Shown: positions 22,621 to 31,134, counted from the stretch's first letter. The stretch is 64,000 bases of DNA from Frigidibacter mobilis (GCF_001620265.1 NZ_CP012661.1:992001-1056000), one strand, 5' to 3'. Notes: a model not told the origin generated them from the sequence alone. Numbers and translations are program-made.

Positions 22621-23640
22621 CTACATCAGTCCGCGCACCACTTCCGCGCTCTCCGGCATCCGTGCCAGTGTCGCCTCCAGCCGTTCGCGCCAGCGCGGGC
22701 CGCGAGACTGGGCATCCTCGAACGCTTCGGCAAGGTCGCCGGGCCGGTCCTTCGCGAGGATCGAGATCAGGAAGGCCGCCTGTGCCCGATCCTTCCGAGC
22801 CTTCGCCTGATCGGGCCCGCCGTGCCGCCGATCAGCGACGATCAGCTTGTGGATCGCAAACCGCTCTGGCCGTGGAATCCGCACCAGAACACCGGAGCGA
22901 TAGAGGGCAACCGCCGGGATGGGTTCCGCGATCAGGAAGTTCAGGTAGTTGAGGGCCTGCGCGCTGACCTTGAGTGCCGGGAGGGGCTTGACCCCTTCAT
23001 CGCCGAAGGCGGGCGTGAGGAACTCGACCATCGCATCGCCCCGGTTCTGCCGCCATTTCCAGATCTGGCGATCCTGCACACCCGGAACAGGATCGAATTT
23101 GAGCGCCTGCAGGATCTCGCCCGGACTTTCCTCCACACGGTCACCGAGCGCGACCGACAGGCGCTGGAAGCTGGCGAAATCAATGTCCCCGGTCTGGGCG
23201 AGCTCTTCGGAATCGAACCGCACGCCAAGCTCTCCCTGGTAGAGGGCATAGGCGGCGGTGCCCACGAGGGTTCCTCCGAGCCGGAAGACCCCGGCGCGTG
23301 CGAAGGCCAGGAGCAGGGAGCCGGTATCGCGATCCGTCCCGATCAGCCCCTCGGCGCGCAGGACGCGGGCCAGCCGCGCCATCGTCTTCTTGCGCTCGTC
23401 GCCCTGAGCCTTCAGCTCGGTGGCACATGCCAGACGCGCGCGCAGCTCGGGCGTTCCCTCGCCCAGGTAGCGGCTCTTCATCTCGGTGCCGAGGCGGAAT
23501 TTGTCGTAGAGGTAGGCGCGCCCGTTGCGAGAGCGCTCCTCGATGCTGCCGATCAGTTCGGAGGCCACTTCGTCGAGGTGCAGGCGTAAGAGGTCCTGAT
23601 AGGCCACCTGCGCGGCGCGGGAATGGGAAACTGCGGTCAT
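22621..23640 (-). CDS. Putative nucleotidyltransferase, 339 aa
   Basis: The frame is open from further upstream, but the sensible start is the ATG at 23640 (MTAVSHSRAAQVAYQDLLRL). Features: a helical N-terminus, then a polymerase-beta-like signature with GGTLVGTAAYALYQ and, 24 residues on, the acidic TGDIDFA motif, followed by a helical C-terminal domain with RPERFAIHKLIVADRR. This pattern resembles AbiEii-like or MNT-type nucleotidyltransferases of toxin and abortive-infection modules. I see no AbiEi-type antitoxin beside it. A second, truncated copy, about 93% identical where I compared it, lies at 62940-63424. Confidence 0.7.
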   Translation of the reverse strand: MTAVSHSRAAQVAYQDLLRLHLDEVASELIGSIEERSRNGRAYLYDKFRLGTEMKSRYLGEGTPELRARLACATELKAQGDERKKTMARLARVLRAEGLIGTDRDTGSLLLAFARAGVFRLGGTLVGTAAYALYQGELGVRFDSEELAQTGDIDFASFQRLSVALGDRVEESPGEILQALKFDPVPGVQDRQIWKWRQNRGDAMVEFLTPAFGDEGVKPLPALKVSAQALNYLNFLIAEPIPAVALYRSGVLVRIPRPERFAIHKLIVADRRHGGPDQAKARKDRAQAAFLISILAKDRPGDLAEAFEDAQSRGPRWRERLEATLARMPESAEVVRGLM

Positions 23641-23981
23641 CGAGTCACCTGAGCTGTGTGCATCAAGTATGAGATTGCTGCAGGCAGATGCAAGAGCGCA
23701 GCTGTATTTAATTTGCTGCACACGGCCTGCCGGCTTGTGGTTCCAGCCGCCCTTGGTCTGTCTGAACTGCGGTTTTATCGCGAATGGACTGTCAGCTCCG
23801 CTGCCACTGGTCCACGCGTGAGCGACCGCGGAGACCCAGGTCAAGGGGCCAACCAGGCCGGTCACAAATCACGACATGGATCGTGACACGGATCGAGATG
23901 GCACGCGCCGATCCCATGAAGTTTGACCGGGCGGATGCGCAAGCTCAAGCCAACGCACGACGAATTGCTCCAACTATGACC

Positions 23982-24275
23982 CTAGGCACCTTCGCTCACC
24001 CGCCCGCGTAGCAGGATTACGGACTCATCACCGTCCTGCACCTCCTGCGGATACCCTAGAGACACGTTCCGGACGAGCGTCTGCCCTTCCTGCGCCTCGT
24101 GGCGGTGGTGCGTATGTCCGAAGAACCAAGCTTCTGGCTCAAACCGGGTGATGAGGCCGAGCAGATCAGACCCGTAGCCTGCGGCCAGCTCGCCCTGCTG
24201 ATCGCCAATCAGGTCCGGATGTGGGCAGTGATGCGTGACCACCACGGTTCGGCCCGCGAACGGCATGGCCATGCT
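23982..24275 (-). pseudogene. Metallophosphoesterase C-terminal fragment
   Basis: The minus strand encodes the last 95 or so residues of a calcineurin-like phosphoesterase: FAGRTVVVTHHCPHPDLIG (THH metal site), EAWFFGHTHHRHEAQ (GHTH metal site) and NVSLGYPQEV. The N-terminal D-x-H and GDxxD/GNHD motifs are absent, because the sequence upstream is resolvase. It reads as one frame with the resolvase piece, but the metal site is incomplete. Confidence 0.8.
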
Positions 24276-24470
24276 CCCCGCGGGACTGGTCGTATCGATG
24301 TGCTCCCCAACGGACCGGAATCCGACGCCCGGTGCCTGAATCTGATCGAAGATTTCGAGAAGGTCATTCAGACTCCGCGCCAGCCGATCATGCTTCGTGA
24401 CAACGACCAAGTCCCCTTCCCGGATTTCCTCCAGTATCCGATCTAGCTCGAGTCGGGATTGCGCGCCTCC
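24276..24470 (-). pseudogene. Serine resolvase/invertase internal fragment
   Basis: Encodes the middle of a Tn3-type resolvase or Pin invertase: ELDRILEEIREGDLVVVTKH, then DRLARSLNDLL and FRSVGEHIDTTSPAG. The nucleophilic Ser region at the N-terminus and the DNA-binding domain are missing. It is fused in frame to the metallophosphoesterase fragment at about 24275, giving a chimeric open frame with no coherent function. Confidence 0.8.
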
Positions 24471-24650
24471 AGCCTGGGACCAGTCAATCCATTGAAATCA
24501 TGTGGTGCGGGGGAGGGATGTCAAAAACGACCGCTTTTGGTGCGTGGACTTAAGGTATTGAAGGGGTTCGACGCCGGCCAAATGAGTTGGAGTTTTGCCA
24601 GCCTGCGGATAAATTGTGGGAGAATCGCAACTCGCAGAGGCACCTGATCA

Positions 24651-25360
24651 ATGGCAGAAAACAAATTCGAAGTAGGTCATTGCCCTAGTTGCGGTGCGGA
24701 GCGGGCTGATGTTGTTGCTGAACACAAAGAGGAATACCGTAGCCGCGATTTTGACGCTGTGACATATTATCAGGTTCTAGAGTGTCGCGGGTGTGGCGCG
24801 CACTATTTCAAGTCGAACAGCTCAAACTCTGAGGACTACCATTATTACTGTGATGACGAGACTGGTTCAGAAACACGAGAGCATATAGAGACCGTCAACT
24901 ACTGGCCCCCGGCAGCAAAGCGTAAGCCGCCAGAGTGGGCAGATGAAATCAGGTTCGAAGATCGAGTTCTCGGCTCACTATTCGATGACGTTTATACAGC
25001 ACTGAGCAACAATCTGGCAGTTCTGGCTGCTATTGGTATGCGGACGGTATTTGACCGTGCGTCGGAATTGCTAAAAATAGACCCGCCAAGACATTTCAGG
25101 ACAAACTAAACGAACTGAAAGCTGGTGATCACATCACGGAAAAGGAGAAATTGGTTCTCGGCGCATTGATTGATGCCGGGAGCGCCGCGGCGCATCGAGG
25201 CTGGCAGCCGAAACCCAAGGAGTTGGACGCCATGATGACCATTCTCGAAGCCTTTCTGCATCGCGCTTTCTTGCTTGAGGATATCGGAGCCGAGCTTGGC
25301 AAGGGTGTGCCTAAAAGACGGCCTAAGGGTGCGAAGAAAACCGGCGTAGCGGCCACGTGA
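24651..25360 (+). CDS. Zinc-ribbon DUF4145 protein, about 236 aa (frameshift)
   Basis: The first frame (24651-25109) has two zinc-binding knuckles, CPSCG (residues 10-14) and CRGCG (residues 45-49), then a charged linker. The second frame, to 25360, supplies the DUF4145 helical domain (RTVFDRASELL, then DPAKTFQDKLNEL, KLVLGALIDAGSAAAHRGW and LEAFLHRAFLL). A one-base loss near 25076 (GACCCGCC) separates them. DUF4145 proteins are common in defence islands and next to restriction genes, where they are thought to be HEPN-like. The gene stands alone on the plus strand, convergent with the CBASS operon. Confidence 0.7.
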
Positions 25361-25487
25361 ACGCAGTTGTGGGCAGTTGGGGAAATCCGCCCTAAAAATC
25401 TGTTTCCTGCCGACAAGGCGGTCAAGCCATAATCTCGGCGCGAGCGCGTTGATCAGATGTTCATGAGACGGCGGACAAAGCAACCGT

Positions 25488-25961
25488 TTAGGACCGGGCC
25501 ACCGCCCTGCGAAGCGCCCGATTTCTAATAGGTTCCGGTTCGTCGCCGGGGTGTTGCCCTTCACCCTTCCAGTCGTCAGACCAAAGCCAATCCTCGAAAT
25601 AGTAAAGCCAGAGGTAGGTCCACGGAATGACGGTCTGGTCGATCCGCTTTCGTGCCGTCCACTCCCCGGTTCCCGGAAGATGGAGGCAAAGACGCAGCGG
25701 GTCCCTGTAGACATGAGGCAAAGGTCGCCCGTCTGCCAGTATCTCCAGGTCCGGATCGTCTACCTGAACGTCGGGCGTTTGACCCGGCTGATACGTGACG
25801 GTGGCAAGATAGGAGCGCGCCAAGGCGGTCGGCTGTATGGGCACTTGCCATGTCAGCCTGTTCGCGCGGACCGTCCCCGCACCTCCGACAGCCGGGTTGG
25901 CCTTCAGAAACAGCAGTTGCTGCGACAGGGTCAGGTCATGTTGCTGGCCCCGTCCCTTCAT
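25488..25961 (-). CDS. CBASS E2-like (ubiquitin-conjugating fold) protein, 157 aa
   Basis: The start is the ATG at 25961, which overlaps the CD-NTase stop by 4 bp (ATGA), so longer upstream frames are not used. The protein has the prokaryotic E2 pattern: a beta-meander (YLATVTYQPG), a PHVYRDPLRLCLHLPG segment with the likely catalytic Cys92, then VIPWTYLWLYYFEDWLW and a GEGQHPG tail. No E1 (ThiF/adenylation) domain and no JAB/Cap3 gene is present. This fits the short type II CBASS layout in which a lone E2 acts on the CD-NTase. Known for that class: E2 conjugation tunes CD-NTase activity. Confidence 0.75.
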   Translation of the reverse strand: MKGRGQQHDLTLSQQLLFLKANPAVGGAGTVRANRLTWQVPIQPTALARSYLATVTYQPGQTPDVQVDDPDLEILADGRPLPHVYRDPLRLCLHLPGTGEWTARKRIDQTVIPWTYLWLYYFEDWLWSDDWKGEGQHPGDEPEPIRNRALRRAVARS

Positions 25962-27160
25962 CGATCGCCGAAGAATGTGTTTACGGGAACGGCTGTTGAT
26001 GCGGTGACCCTCGATGTCGTCAGCCCGATCAGGGGTGCGACAGAAAGCAGACCCGATTTGCGACCTTCCGACACCGCATTGATGCGGTTGCCAAGAACCC
26101 GTCCGGTGACACCGGGGCCGAACGAGTGCTCCATGTTCAGAGACAAACGGTCCTGACCGACGGCGTCGCGAAGTGCCTCGAAGTCGGACAGGGCTCGCGC
26201 GTGCCACGCGTAGAACGCCGGCGCGCGGCGTTCATCCTTGTTCCAGTTGTCCGCGAAATTTTCCCCGTCGGTTGTCTCGTTCAGAACGGCATAGCCCCGG
26301 CGTCCGTCCAGAATGGGGCGCTCAATGAAGTGCGGCATCATCCGGATCGTCTCGACCACCACATCCATTTCATCCTCGAAGGCATGCCGCCGCACGCAAT
26401 ACGCGTAAGCCTGCATCGCAAGCGTGGTGATGATGATCGAAATTGGGGCGACGTCTTCCGTGTTGTTCTCGTAGAAGACGTCCCGGTGCCGTTTGAGCAA
26501 CTGCACGATGCGGCGCAGGATACCCTTCACCGCTTCACGGACGGGGAAGGGTTCTACCGTCGCCTCATCCCGCTGCATGGCGATGATCTTGCCTGCAAAG
26601 GTAGGTCGGAGTGCAGCGCGCTCATCGAACAGGATCTTGTAGGCTCGCGGGTTCGTCGGATGCCACTCCTTCAACGTCCGGTCGGGCACCAGTTCGCCCC
26701 GGTTGATGCAAAGCGGATTCGCAATGGTCGGGGACAGGTCGAGGTGGAAATCCCCCGCATAGTTTAGGCGCCAGCAGCGCTTCTTTTCTTCGAGAATCCG
26801 CACGTAGCTCGCGTGTTCCTTCAACCGGTTGCCAACCGCCGCCTTCAGGACCGCCGGGGAGATGCCGGACGCTATACCTGCACAGAAGCAGATCAGATCG
26901 ACATCGAATTCCCGCCGCCCGATCGGTTTCACGGCCGTTCCGAGCGCGCTGGACCCGTGAAGATAGACCAGGACGCTGATCAGCAGCGGATCGGTCGATC
27001 CGGACAACCAGTCCCCGACCGCACCATAGCTCTGGCGGGCACGAACAAACTGGGTCTCGGTCAGGTCCAGATCCTCGCCTAACTCGTCCAGGATGGAGAA
27101 TATCTGCTTGCGCCGACGAATATCGTTGTCGGTCAGCGGCTGTCGCAACATCTGGTTCAT
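25958..27160 (-). CDS. CBASS CD-NTase (cGAS/DncV-like nucleotidyltransferase), 400 aa
   Basis: Signal-producing enzyme of CBASS. The active-site signature is visible: YLHGSSALGT with G69-S70, then REFDVDLICF with the metal-binding acidic pair D86/D88. It is followed by the core strand LDLSPTIANP containing a third acidic residue (FHLDLSP). Length and order match DncV/CdnE-type enzymes. The start overlaps the CapV stop (ATGA at 27157-27160) and the stop overlaps the E2 start, so the three are translationally coupled. The pairing with a patatin effector suggests a cyclic dinucleotide product such as cGAMP, but the product cannot be read from sequence. Confidence 0.9.
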   Translation of the reverse strand: MNQMLRQPLTDNDIRRRKQIFSILDELGEDLDLTETQFVRARQSYGAVGDWLSGSTDPLLISVLVYLHGSSALGTAVKPIGRREFDVDLICFCAGIASGISPAVLKAAVGNRLKEHASYVRILEEKKRCWRLNYAGDFHLDLSPTIANPLCINRGELVPDRTLKEWHPTNPRAYKILFDERAALRPTFAGKIIAMQRDEATVEPFPVREAVKGILRRIVQLLKRHRDVFYENNTEDVAPISIIITTLAMQAYAYCVRRHAFEDEMDVVVETIRMMPHFIERPILDGRRGYAVLNETTDGENFADNWNKDERRAPAFYAWHARALSDFEALRDAVGQDRLSLNMEHSFGPGVTGRVLGNRINAVSEGRKSGLLSVAPLIGLTTSRVTASTAVPVNTFFGDR

Positions 27161-28194
27161 GCCGCATCCTCCTTGAGTTGGTGGACCGGCACGAAGGCAT
27201 CGGCGGGTTTTGTGAAAAATATTGGCGTCAGATGGGGCTTCGCCTTTCGGGCTTCCGACATGCCGAGACCTTTGAGGCGGCCGATCTTGGTGGTGTCATC
27301 CAGAGAGAAAAATCCGCGCGGGACCGAAGGCGAAACCCGGTAGATGCGTTCCCCCTCGTAGGAATGTCCCGTCAGGAGCTTCGCCATGCCGAGGGCGCCG
27401 TGCGATTGCCCATCAGCGTAGAGGTTGAGGACATTGAGGCCGAGACCCGAAAACCCAGGGCTCTCGGGCAGCAAGTAGACCTCATCCAGGCAGCCTAGGC
27501 TTAGAATGCGCAGGTCGGACGGATGCCACCCCAGAAGAGTGATGGCTTCGACGACTGCAATGGCCGTGGGATTGTTGGCCCATGTCCCGCCATCGGTCAG
27601 GCCAATATCATCGGCCGTGCGATGTCGCTTGAAATACGTAGGCGCTGCTGCCGTAGCCAGGGCGGCATCCAGCGCAGTCCTGCGATAATCGGTTTGCAGG
27701 CGCGTATGATGCGCGGTCTTGTAGATATAGGGGCTGCGGAGATCGGCATCCCACGCCGGGATCACCAACCGGGTCTGTGATTGCCCGATCAGATCGTCGT
27801 TCAGGACGGCCTTGAGCTCCCGGGCAAGAATCGCCGCATCGTGCTTTGGCCCGACAGCGTGCCGCCCTGTAGCGGTGAGGGTGCGCCATGCCCGCCGCAT
27901 CCTCCCTGGCGGTTCAGCATCCGCGTCGTCCTGGCCGAAGATGACAGGCCCTCGATGCTCGTAGAGATCGAGCAGTTCCTTCGCCGTGCGGCCGAGGCCA
28001 AGACCCAGTGCGATGATGCCACCCGTCGATGTGCCGGCGATGAGATCAAAATAGCGCCCGATGGGCTCGCCCAGATCCTCCTCGAGCCCCGCGAGGAAGG
28101 CAGCAGGCATCGTTCCCTTGATCCCGCCCCCATCTATGGAGAGGATGCGACGTATCTGCCTGTTGTTCCCGCTGCTGTTCATCCGGATGTCCAT
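27157..28194 (-). CDS. capV: CBASS effector: patatin-like phospholipase CapV, 345 aa
   Basis: Patatin fold with all hallmarks: oxyanion loop DGGGIKG (residues 21-27), nucleophile elbow GTSTG (Ser56), and the catalytic Asp in LTDGGTWANNP. The C-terminal part, which in this family binds the cyclic nucleotide, is complete. In CapV-type CBASS the enzyme degrades membrane phospholipids when activated and kills the infected cell. It is the second gene of the operon, 14 bp after the DUF2188 gene and overlapping the CD-NTase start. Confidence 0.92.
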   Translation of the reverse strand: MDIRMNSSGNNRQIRRILSIDGGGIKGTMPAAFLAGLEEDLGEPIGRYFDLIAGTSTGGIIALGLGLGRTAKELLDLYEHRGPVIFGQDDADAEPPGRMRRAWRTLTATGRHAVGPKHDAAILARELKAVLNDDLIGQSQTRLVIPAWDADLRSPYIYKTAHHTRLQTDYRRTALDAALATAAAPTYFKRHRTADDIGLTDGGTWANNPTAIAVVEAITLLGWHPSDLRILSLGCLDEVYLLPESPGFSGLGLNVLNLYADGQSHGALGMAKLLTGHSYEGERIYRVSPSVPRGFFSLDDTTKIGRLKGLGMSEARKAKPHLTPIFFTKPADAFVPVHQLKEDAA

Positions 28195-28208
28195 CTCGCG
28201 TTTACCGT

Positions 28209-28433
28209 TCAGCCCTTCGGCGGATACGGGTCCTTGCCATAGGTGTTGCGCTCTCGGATGCGGCCGTTCCCGCCGTGGATCAGCATTTCGCTGCCTTGCC
28301 GGATTGCGGTTTCACGGGCTGCGCCAATCGCCTCACGTTGCGTGCCGTGGATGGAAGTGACGCGCTCATTGCCTGCACCCCTGACCGCCCAACCACCCGA
28401 ATGTGGAACAACATGTTGATTTTTCTTGGTCAT
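28209..28433 (-). CDS. Small DUF2188-type protein, 74 aa, first gene of CBASS operon
   Basis: Matches the short DUF2188 pattern: an N-terminal KKNQHVVPHSGGWAVRGAGN, a middle helix TQREAIGAARETA, then LIHGGNGRIRERNTYGKDP. The predicted fold is two-strand, helix, two-strand. It is closest to the divergent promoter and only 14 bp upstream of capV, so it is co-transcribed with CBASS. DUF2188 proteins also occur singly in many genomes, so a role in CBASS is not established. Confidence 0.75.
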   Translation of the reverse strand: MTKKNQHVVPHSGGWAVRGAGNERVTSIHGTQREAIGAARETAIRQGSEMLIHGGNGRIRERNTYGKDPYPPKG

Positions 28434-28539
28434 TTCGGCCGTTTAACCCCGTTCCTGTTGACGATTCGTCTACCTTGTGTTTATATATATACCAAGATAT
28501 GGCGCTTATCAACCGCCGCAATGTTGACGGGAGAAAACC
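28434..28539. promoter_or_regulatory. Divergent promoter/operator region between CBASS and its putative regulator
   Basis: This 106-bp gap is the only space available for both the CBASS operon promoter (leftward) and the HTH-peptidase gene promoter (rightward). It has an AT-rich core TTTATATATATACC near 28479-28492 that could serve as a -10 element. The core is bracketed by an imperfect dyad (CTTG at 28474, CCAAG at 28491), a candidate operator. GGGAGA upstream of 28540 is the likely ribosome binding site for the regulator. Confidence 0.4.
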
Positions 28540-29619
28540 ATGTTCGGACAAAGGCTCAGGCTTGCCCGCAGGCAGGCCGGATTATCCATGCAAGCTCTTG
28601 CAGAGAGCGTGAATCCTAGCGTTTCGGCGCAGGCCATCAGCAAATACGAGGCGGACAAGATGATGCCCTCCTCGGGTGTGCTGGTCGGCCTGAGCAAGGC
28701 CCTCGGGGTATCGCTGGACTTTCTGGTGGGCGGTCAGGTGAGCGCGCTTCAGTCCCTTGAATGGCGCAAGACCTCGAACGCCTCCGCACAGGACCGTGCC
28801 AAGGCTGAAACGGTCGTGATCGGGAAGTTGGAGGACTATCTAGCCATCGAGGAGATTCTTGACAGCAACCCTTCGGATGACCCCTTCGCGGAACTTCGGA
28901 TCAACCATGTCGAGAGCGATGTCGCCCTCGACAAAAAGGCGCGGGAAGTTCGCGAGAAGTGGCAGCTGGGGATAGATCCGATCCCCAGCATGACCGCGCT
29001 GCTCGAGGACAAGGGGCTGAAGGTCATCGAGACCGATCTGCCGGAACGGATCAACGGTATGGCATGCCATGTCGAGCGTGCAAATCGCCCACCAACCGAA
29101 GTGATCGTTGTCGCGCGCCAGACCAATGTCGAGCGCAAGCGATTCAACCTTGCCCACGAGCTGGCACATCGGATCATCGACGGGACCGGCAATCCGTCGA
29201 TCCGGCTGGAACCGGCGATGAACCGCTTCGCAGGGGCTTTCCTGATACCCGCTGAACACCTCACTGCCCTAGCCGGTGAACACCAACGTGGCGTCACCTA
29301 TCATGAGATCATGCGGCTCAAGCAAACCTATGGCGTTTCAGCTGCAGCAATGCTGATGCGGCTCCGCCAAGTCGGCATCCTGTCGGAGGCGGCCGTAGAA
29401 TATGCCTTCAAGACCTACGCCCGCAAATGGCGAACCGTTGAACCCGAGCCGATCGAAGAGGGCAAGGGGTTCTCGGCGTTCGAGGCCCCTCAACGCTTTC
29501 AGCGCCTGGTCTGGCGTGCCCTTGGCGAAGAACTGATTTCTCCGGTCCGTGCGGCGCAGATGCTTGGCCTGCCCCTAAACATCATCGAACGCGAAATCCG
29601 GGGGCCGCGCGAACATTGA
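28540..29619 (+). CDS. XRE HTH - ImmA/IrrE metallopeptidase fusion regulator, 359 aa
   Basis: Residues 1-65 form an XRE helix-turn-helix (RLRLARRQAGLSMQALAE, AISKYEADKMMPSSGVL). Residues about 150-290 form an ImmA/IrrE (COG2856) zinc peptidase with the HELAH motif at residues 206-210. The C-terminal part has AMLMRLRQVGILSE. This family includes phage-type repressors that cleave themselves or partners after DNA damage. It is transcribed away from the CBASS operon across a 106-bp gap. In other CBASS loci, separate CapH (HTH) and CapP (peptidase) proteins control expression, so this single protein may combine both jobs. Alternatively it is the antitoxin of the overlapping PIN-like gene. Confidence 0.85.
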   Translation: MFGQRLRLARRQAGLSMQALAESVNPSVSAQAISKYEADKMMPSSGVLVGLSKALGVSLDFLVGGQVSALQSLEWRKTSNASAQDRAKAETVVIGKLEDYLAIEEILDSNPSDDPFAELRINHVESDVALDKKAREVREKWQLGIDPIPSMTALLEDKGLKVIETDLPERINGMACHVERANRPPTEVIVVARQTNVERKRFNLAHELAHRIIDGTGNPSIRLEPAMNRFAGAFLIPAEHLTALAGEHQRGVTYHEIMRLKQTYGVSAAAMLMRLRQVGILSEAAVEYAFKTYARKWRTVEPEPIEEGKGFSAFEAPQRFQRLVWRALGEELISPVRAAQMLGLPLNIIEREIRGPREH

Positions 29620-30125
29620 CCTGCATTGTCGTCAACGACGCGTCATGCCTGATCGACCTCCGCAAGGGGCAGTTGCTTCATGTCCTACTGCGGCTGCCCT
29701 ACCGGTTCATCGTTCCCTTGCCAATCCGCATGGAAGAGCTTCTCGACTTCACGCCACAGGAATGGCGCATGCTCGAGGATGGAGGGTTTACGACATATGA
29801 CCTTCCCGGCGATGAAGTGGCACAAGTGTTCGCACTAAAACAGAAGCATAGCGGTCTCTCGGCAAACGACTGTTTCGCGTTGGTGACCGCCGCTTGTCAA
29901 GAAAACGGGATCTTGCTGACAGGGGATGGAGGCCTGCGGAAGGTAGCGGTCGCGCGCAATGTGCGGGTGCATGGCGTGCTCTGGATCATCGACGAATTGC
30001 GCACGGCAGGCGTGTGCGAAGCCGACCTGCTGATCTCGGCCCTTGAGACTTGGCGAGATGACCGTGCTGTGTTCCTGCCCCCCACCGAAATCGAAAACCG
30101 TCTGCGCCATCTTCGCAGGTCCTGA
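29616..30125 (+). CDS. PIN-like domain protein, 169 aa
   Basis: Starts at a TTG (29616) that overlaps the TGA of the HTH-peptidase gene, so translation is coupled. The layout suggests a PIN-type nuclease fold: VVNDASCLIDL (first acidic site, Asp8), SANDCFALV (middle Asp) and LLTGDGGLRK (third Asp), with the alternating strand-helix pattern of the fold. PIN-like genes are often paired with COG2856 HTH-peptidase genes as toxin-antitoxin-like modules. The frame continues without damage to 30125. Confidence 0.7.
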   Translation: MTCIVVNDASCLIDLRKGQLLHVLLRLPYRFIVPLPIRMEELLDFTPQEWRMLEDGGFTTYDLPGDEVAQVFALKQKHSGLSANDCFALVTAACQENGILLTGDGGLRKVAVARNVRVHGVLWIIDELRTAGVCEADLLISALETWRDDRAVFLPPTEIENRLRHLRRS

Positions 30126-30454
30126 CATCGCAACGACATTGCTGAACTGCTCTGACCTTCATCCAGCTGATCACCTCGTATGCCGCCAGCATGTCACTGA
30201 TCGCCCTCTTGCCGCTGGCGCCGATTGATGAGGCAACGTGCAGTGCCGGAGGATCTCCTGCAGGGCACGTTAGCGCCCCTCTCCTTCGCGGGTTTGTGAC
30301 GGGAGAAAATCCTGCAGGCGCGACAGGGTGTCCGTCTCTCCTGACACCTTAGCCTGGACAGGTTATCCACATATTCATCGCGCCCAGAGGGATATTCTTA
30401 CGGCCATTTTCGCAGGCGTGCCTAAATGATTCGGCAGACCCTGAAAGGCCTGCC
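30126..30454. other. No gene recognised
   Basis: 329 bp between the PIN-like gene and the excisionase-like gene. It contains a short GC-rich inverted segment near 30250-30345 (GATCTCCTGCAGG and AAAATCCTGCAGG share CCTGCAGG), which could form weak hairpins. I see no open frame with coding character. Confidence 0.4.
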
Positions 30455-31090
30455 ATGTCGACCAAATTGCCCGAACATAGCCGTGCGGCGGAACCTGATG
30501 GGGTAGTTCGCCACCTCAGCTCTTCCGCTATGGAAGCTACCAATCGGCCAAAGAAGAACCTTCAGTCGGGTCGGCGAGATGTAGCGGCAATCCAGAAGAA
30601 GATGCGTGAGAACGCTGTCGCAGAAGGTCAGACGGTCCGTTGCTCTCCTCAGGCAGCCTTCGTGGATTTTGCTGGCACAGTTCGCGATGACATCGGTCTC
30701 ACATTGCGCGATCTCGAGGAGAGGCGTTGGTCGGTTTCCCCCTCCCTTGCGCGCCAAGCACTCCTGGAGGTGGGTTTGCCGTATGAGGGCCGTCGAGCCG
30801 GTCTCATCTACAGCTGGCGCTCGGTGTTCCGCGCAGAGGGTATAAACGATGACGAGGCGGGTCGGGCCACCCGAGATGGCCGCCCCGAACTGTTCGATGA
30901 CTTGCTCGACACCAGTGTTGCCGCAACATTTCTCGGATACCGCGACAGCTCGTCGATCCGTAAACTCGTAGCATCCCGCGCGATCCCGGAAGGTGCTTAC
31001 ATCACGTTCGGTAGCCGTGGCGTCTATCGCTTCCGCCAGGCCGGGCTGCGAGGCCTGCGGCGCCCTGCCTTGATGGGGAGGATCGTATGA
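30455..31090 (+). CDS. Excisionase/AlpA-like DNA-binding protein, 211 aa
   Basis: The C-terminal 60 residues look like a MerR/AlpA-type winged helix (DTSVAATFLGYRDSSSIRKL, then GSRGVYRFRQAGLRGLRR). The N-terminal half is charged and probably disordered up to residue 60. The position upstream of two tyrosine recombinases and a repeat-rich site suggests a recombination directionality factor or accessory protein. It ends about 45 bp before the first TGCGTGC repeat. No standard domain match can be confirmed by eye. Confidence 0.6.
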   Translation: MSTKLPEHSRAAEPDGVVRHLSSSAMEATNRPKKNLQSGRRDVAAIQKKMRENAVAEGQTVRCSPQAAFVDFAGTVRDDIGLTLRDLEERRWSVSPSLARQALLEVGLPYEGRRAGLIYSWRSVFRAEGINDDEAGRATRDGRPELFDDLLDTSVAATFLGYRDSSSIRKLVASRAIPEGAYITFGSRGVYRFRQAGLRGLRRPALMGRIV

Positions 31091-31134
31091 AGCTCACCCC
31101 GGAAAAACAGGTTTCAATGCGGAAGAACCCCATA

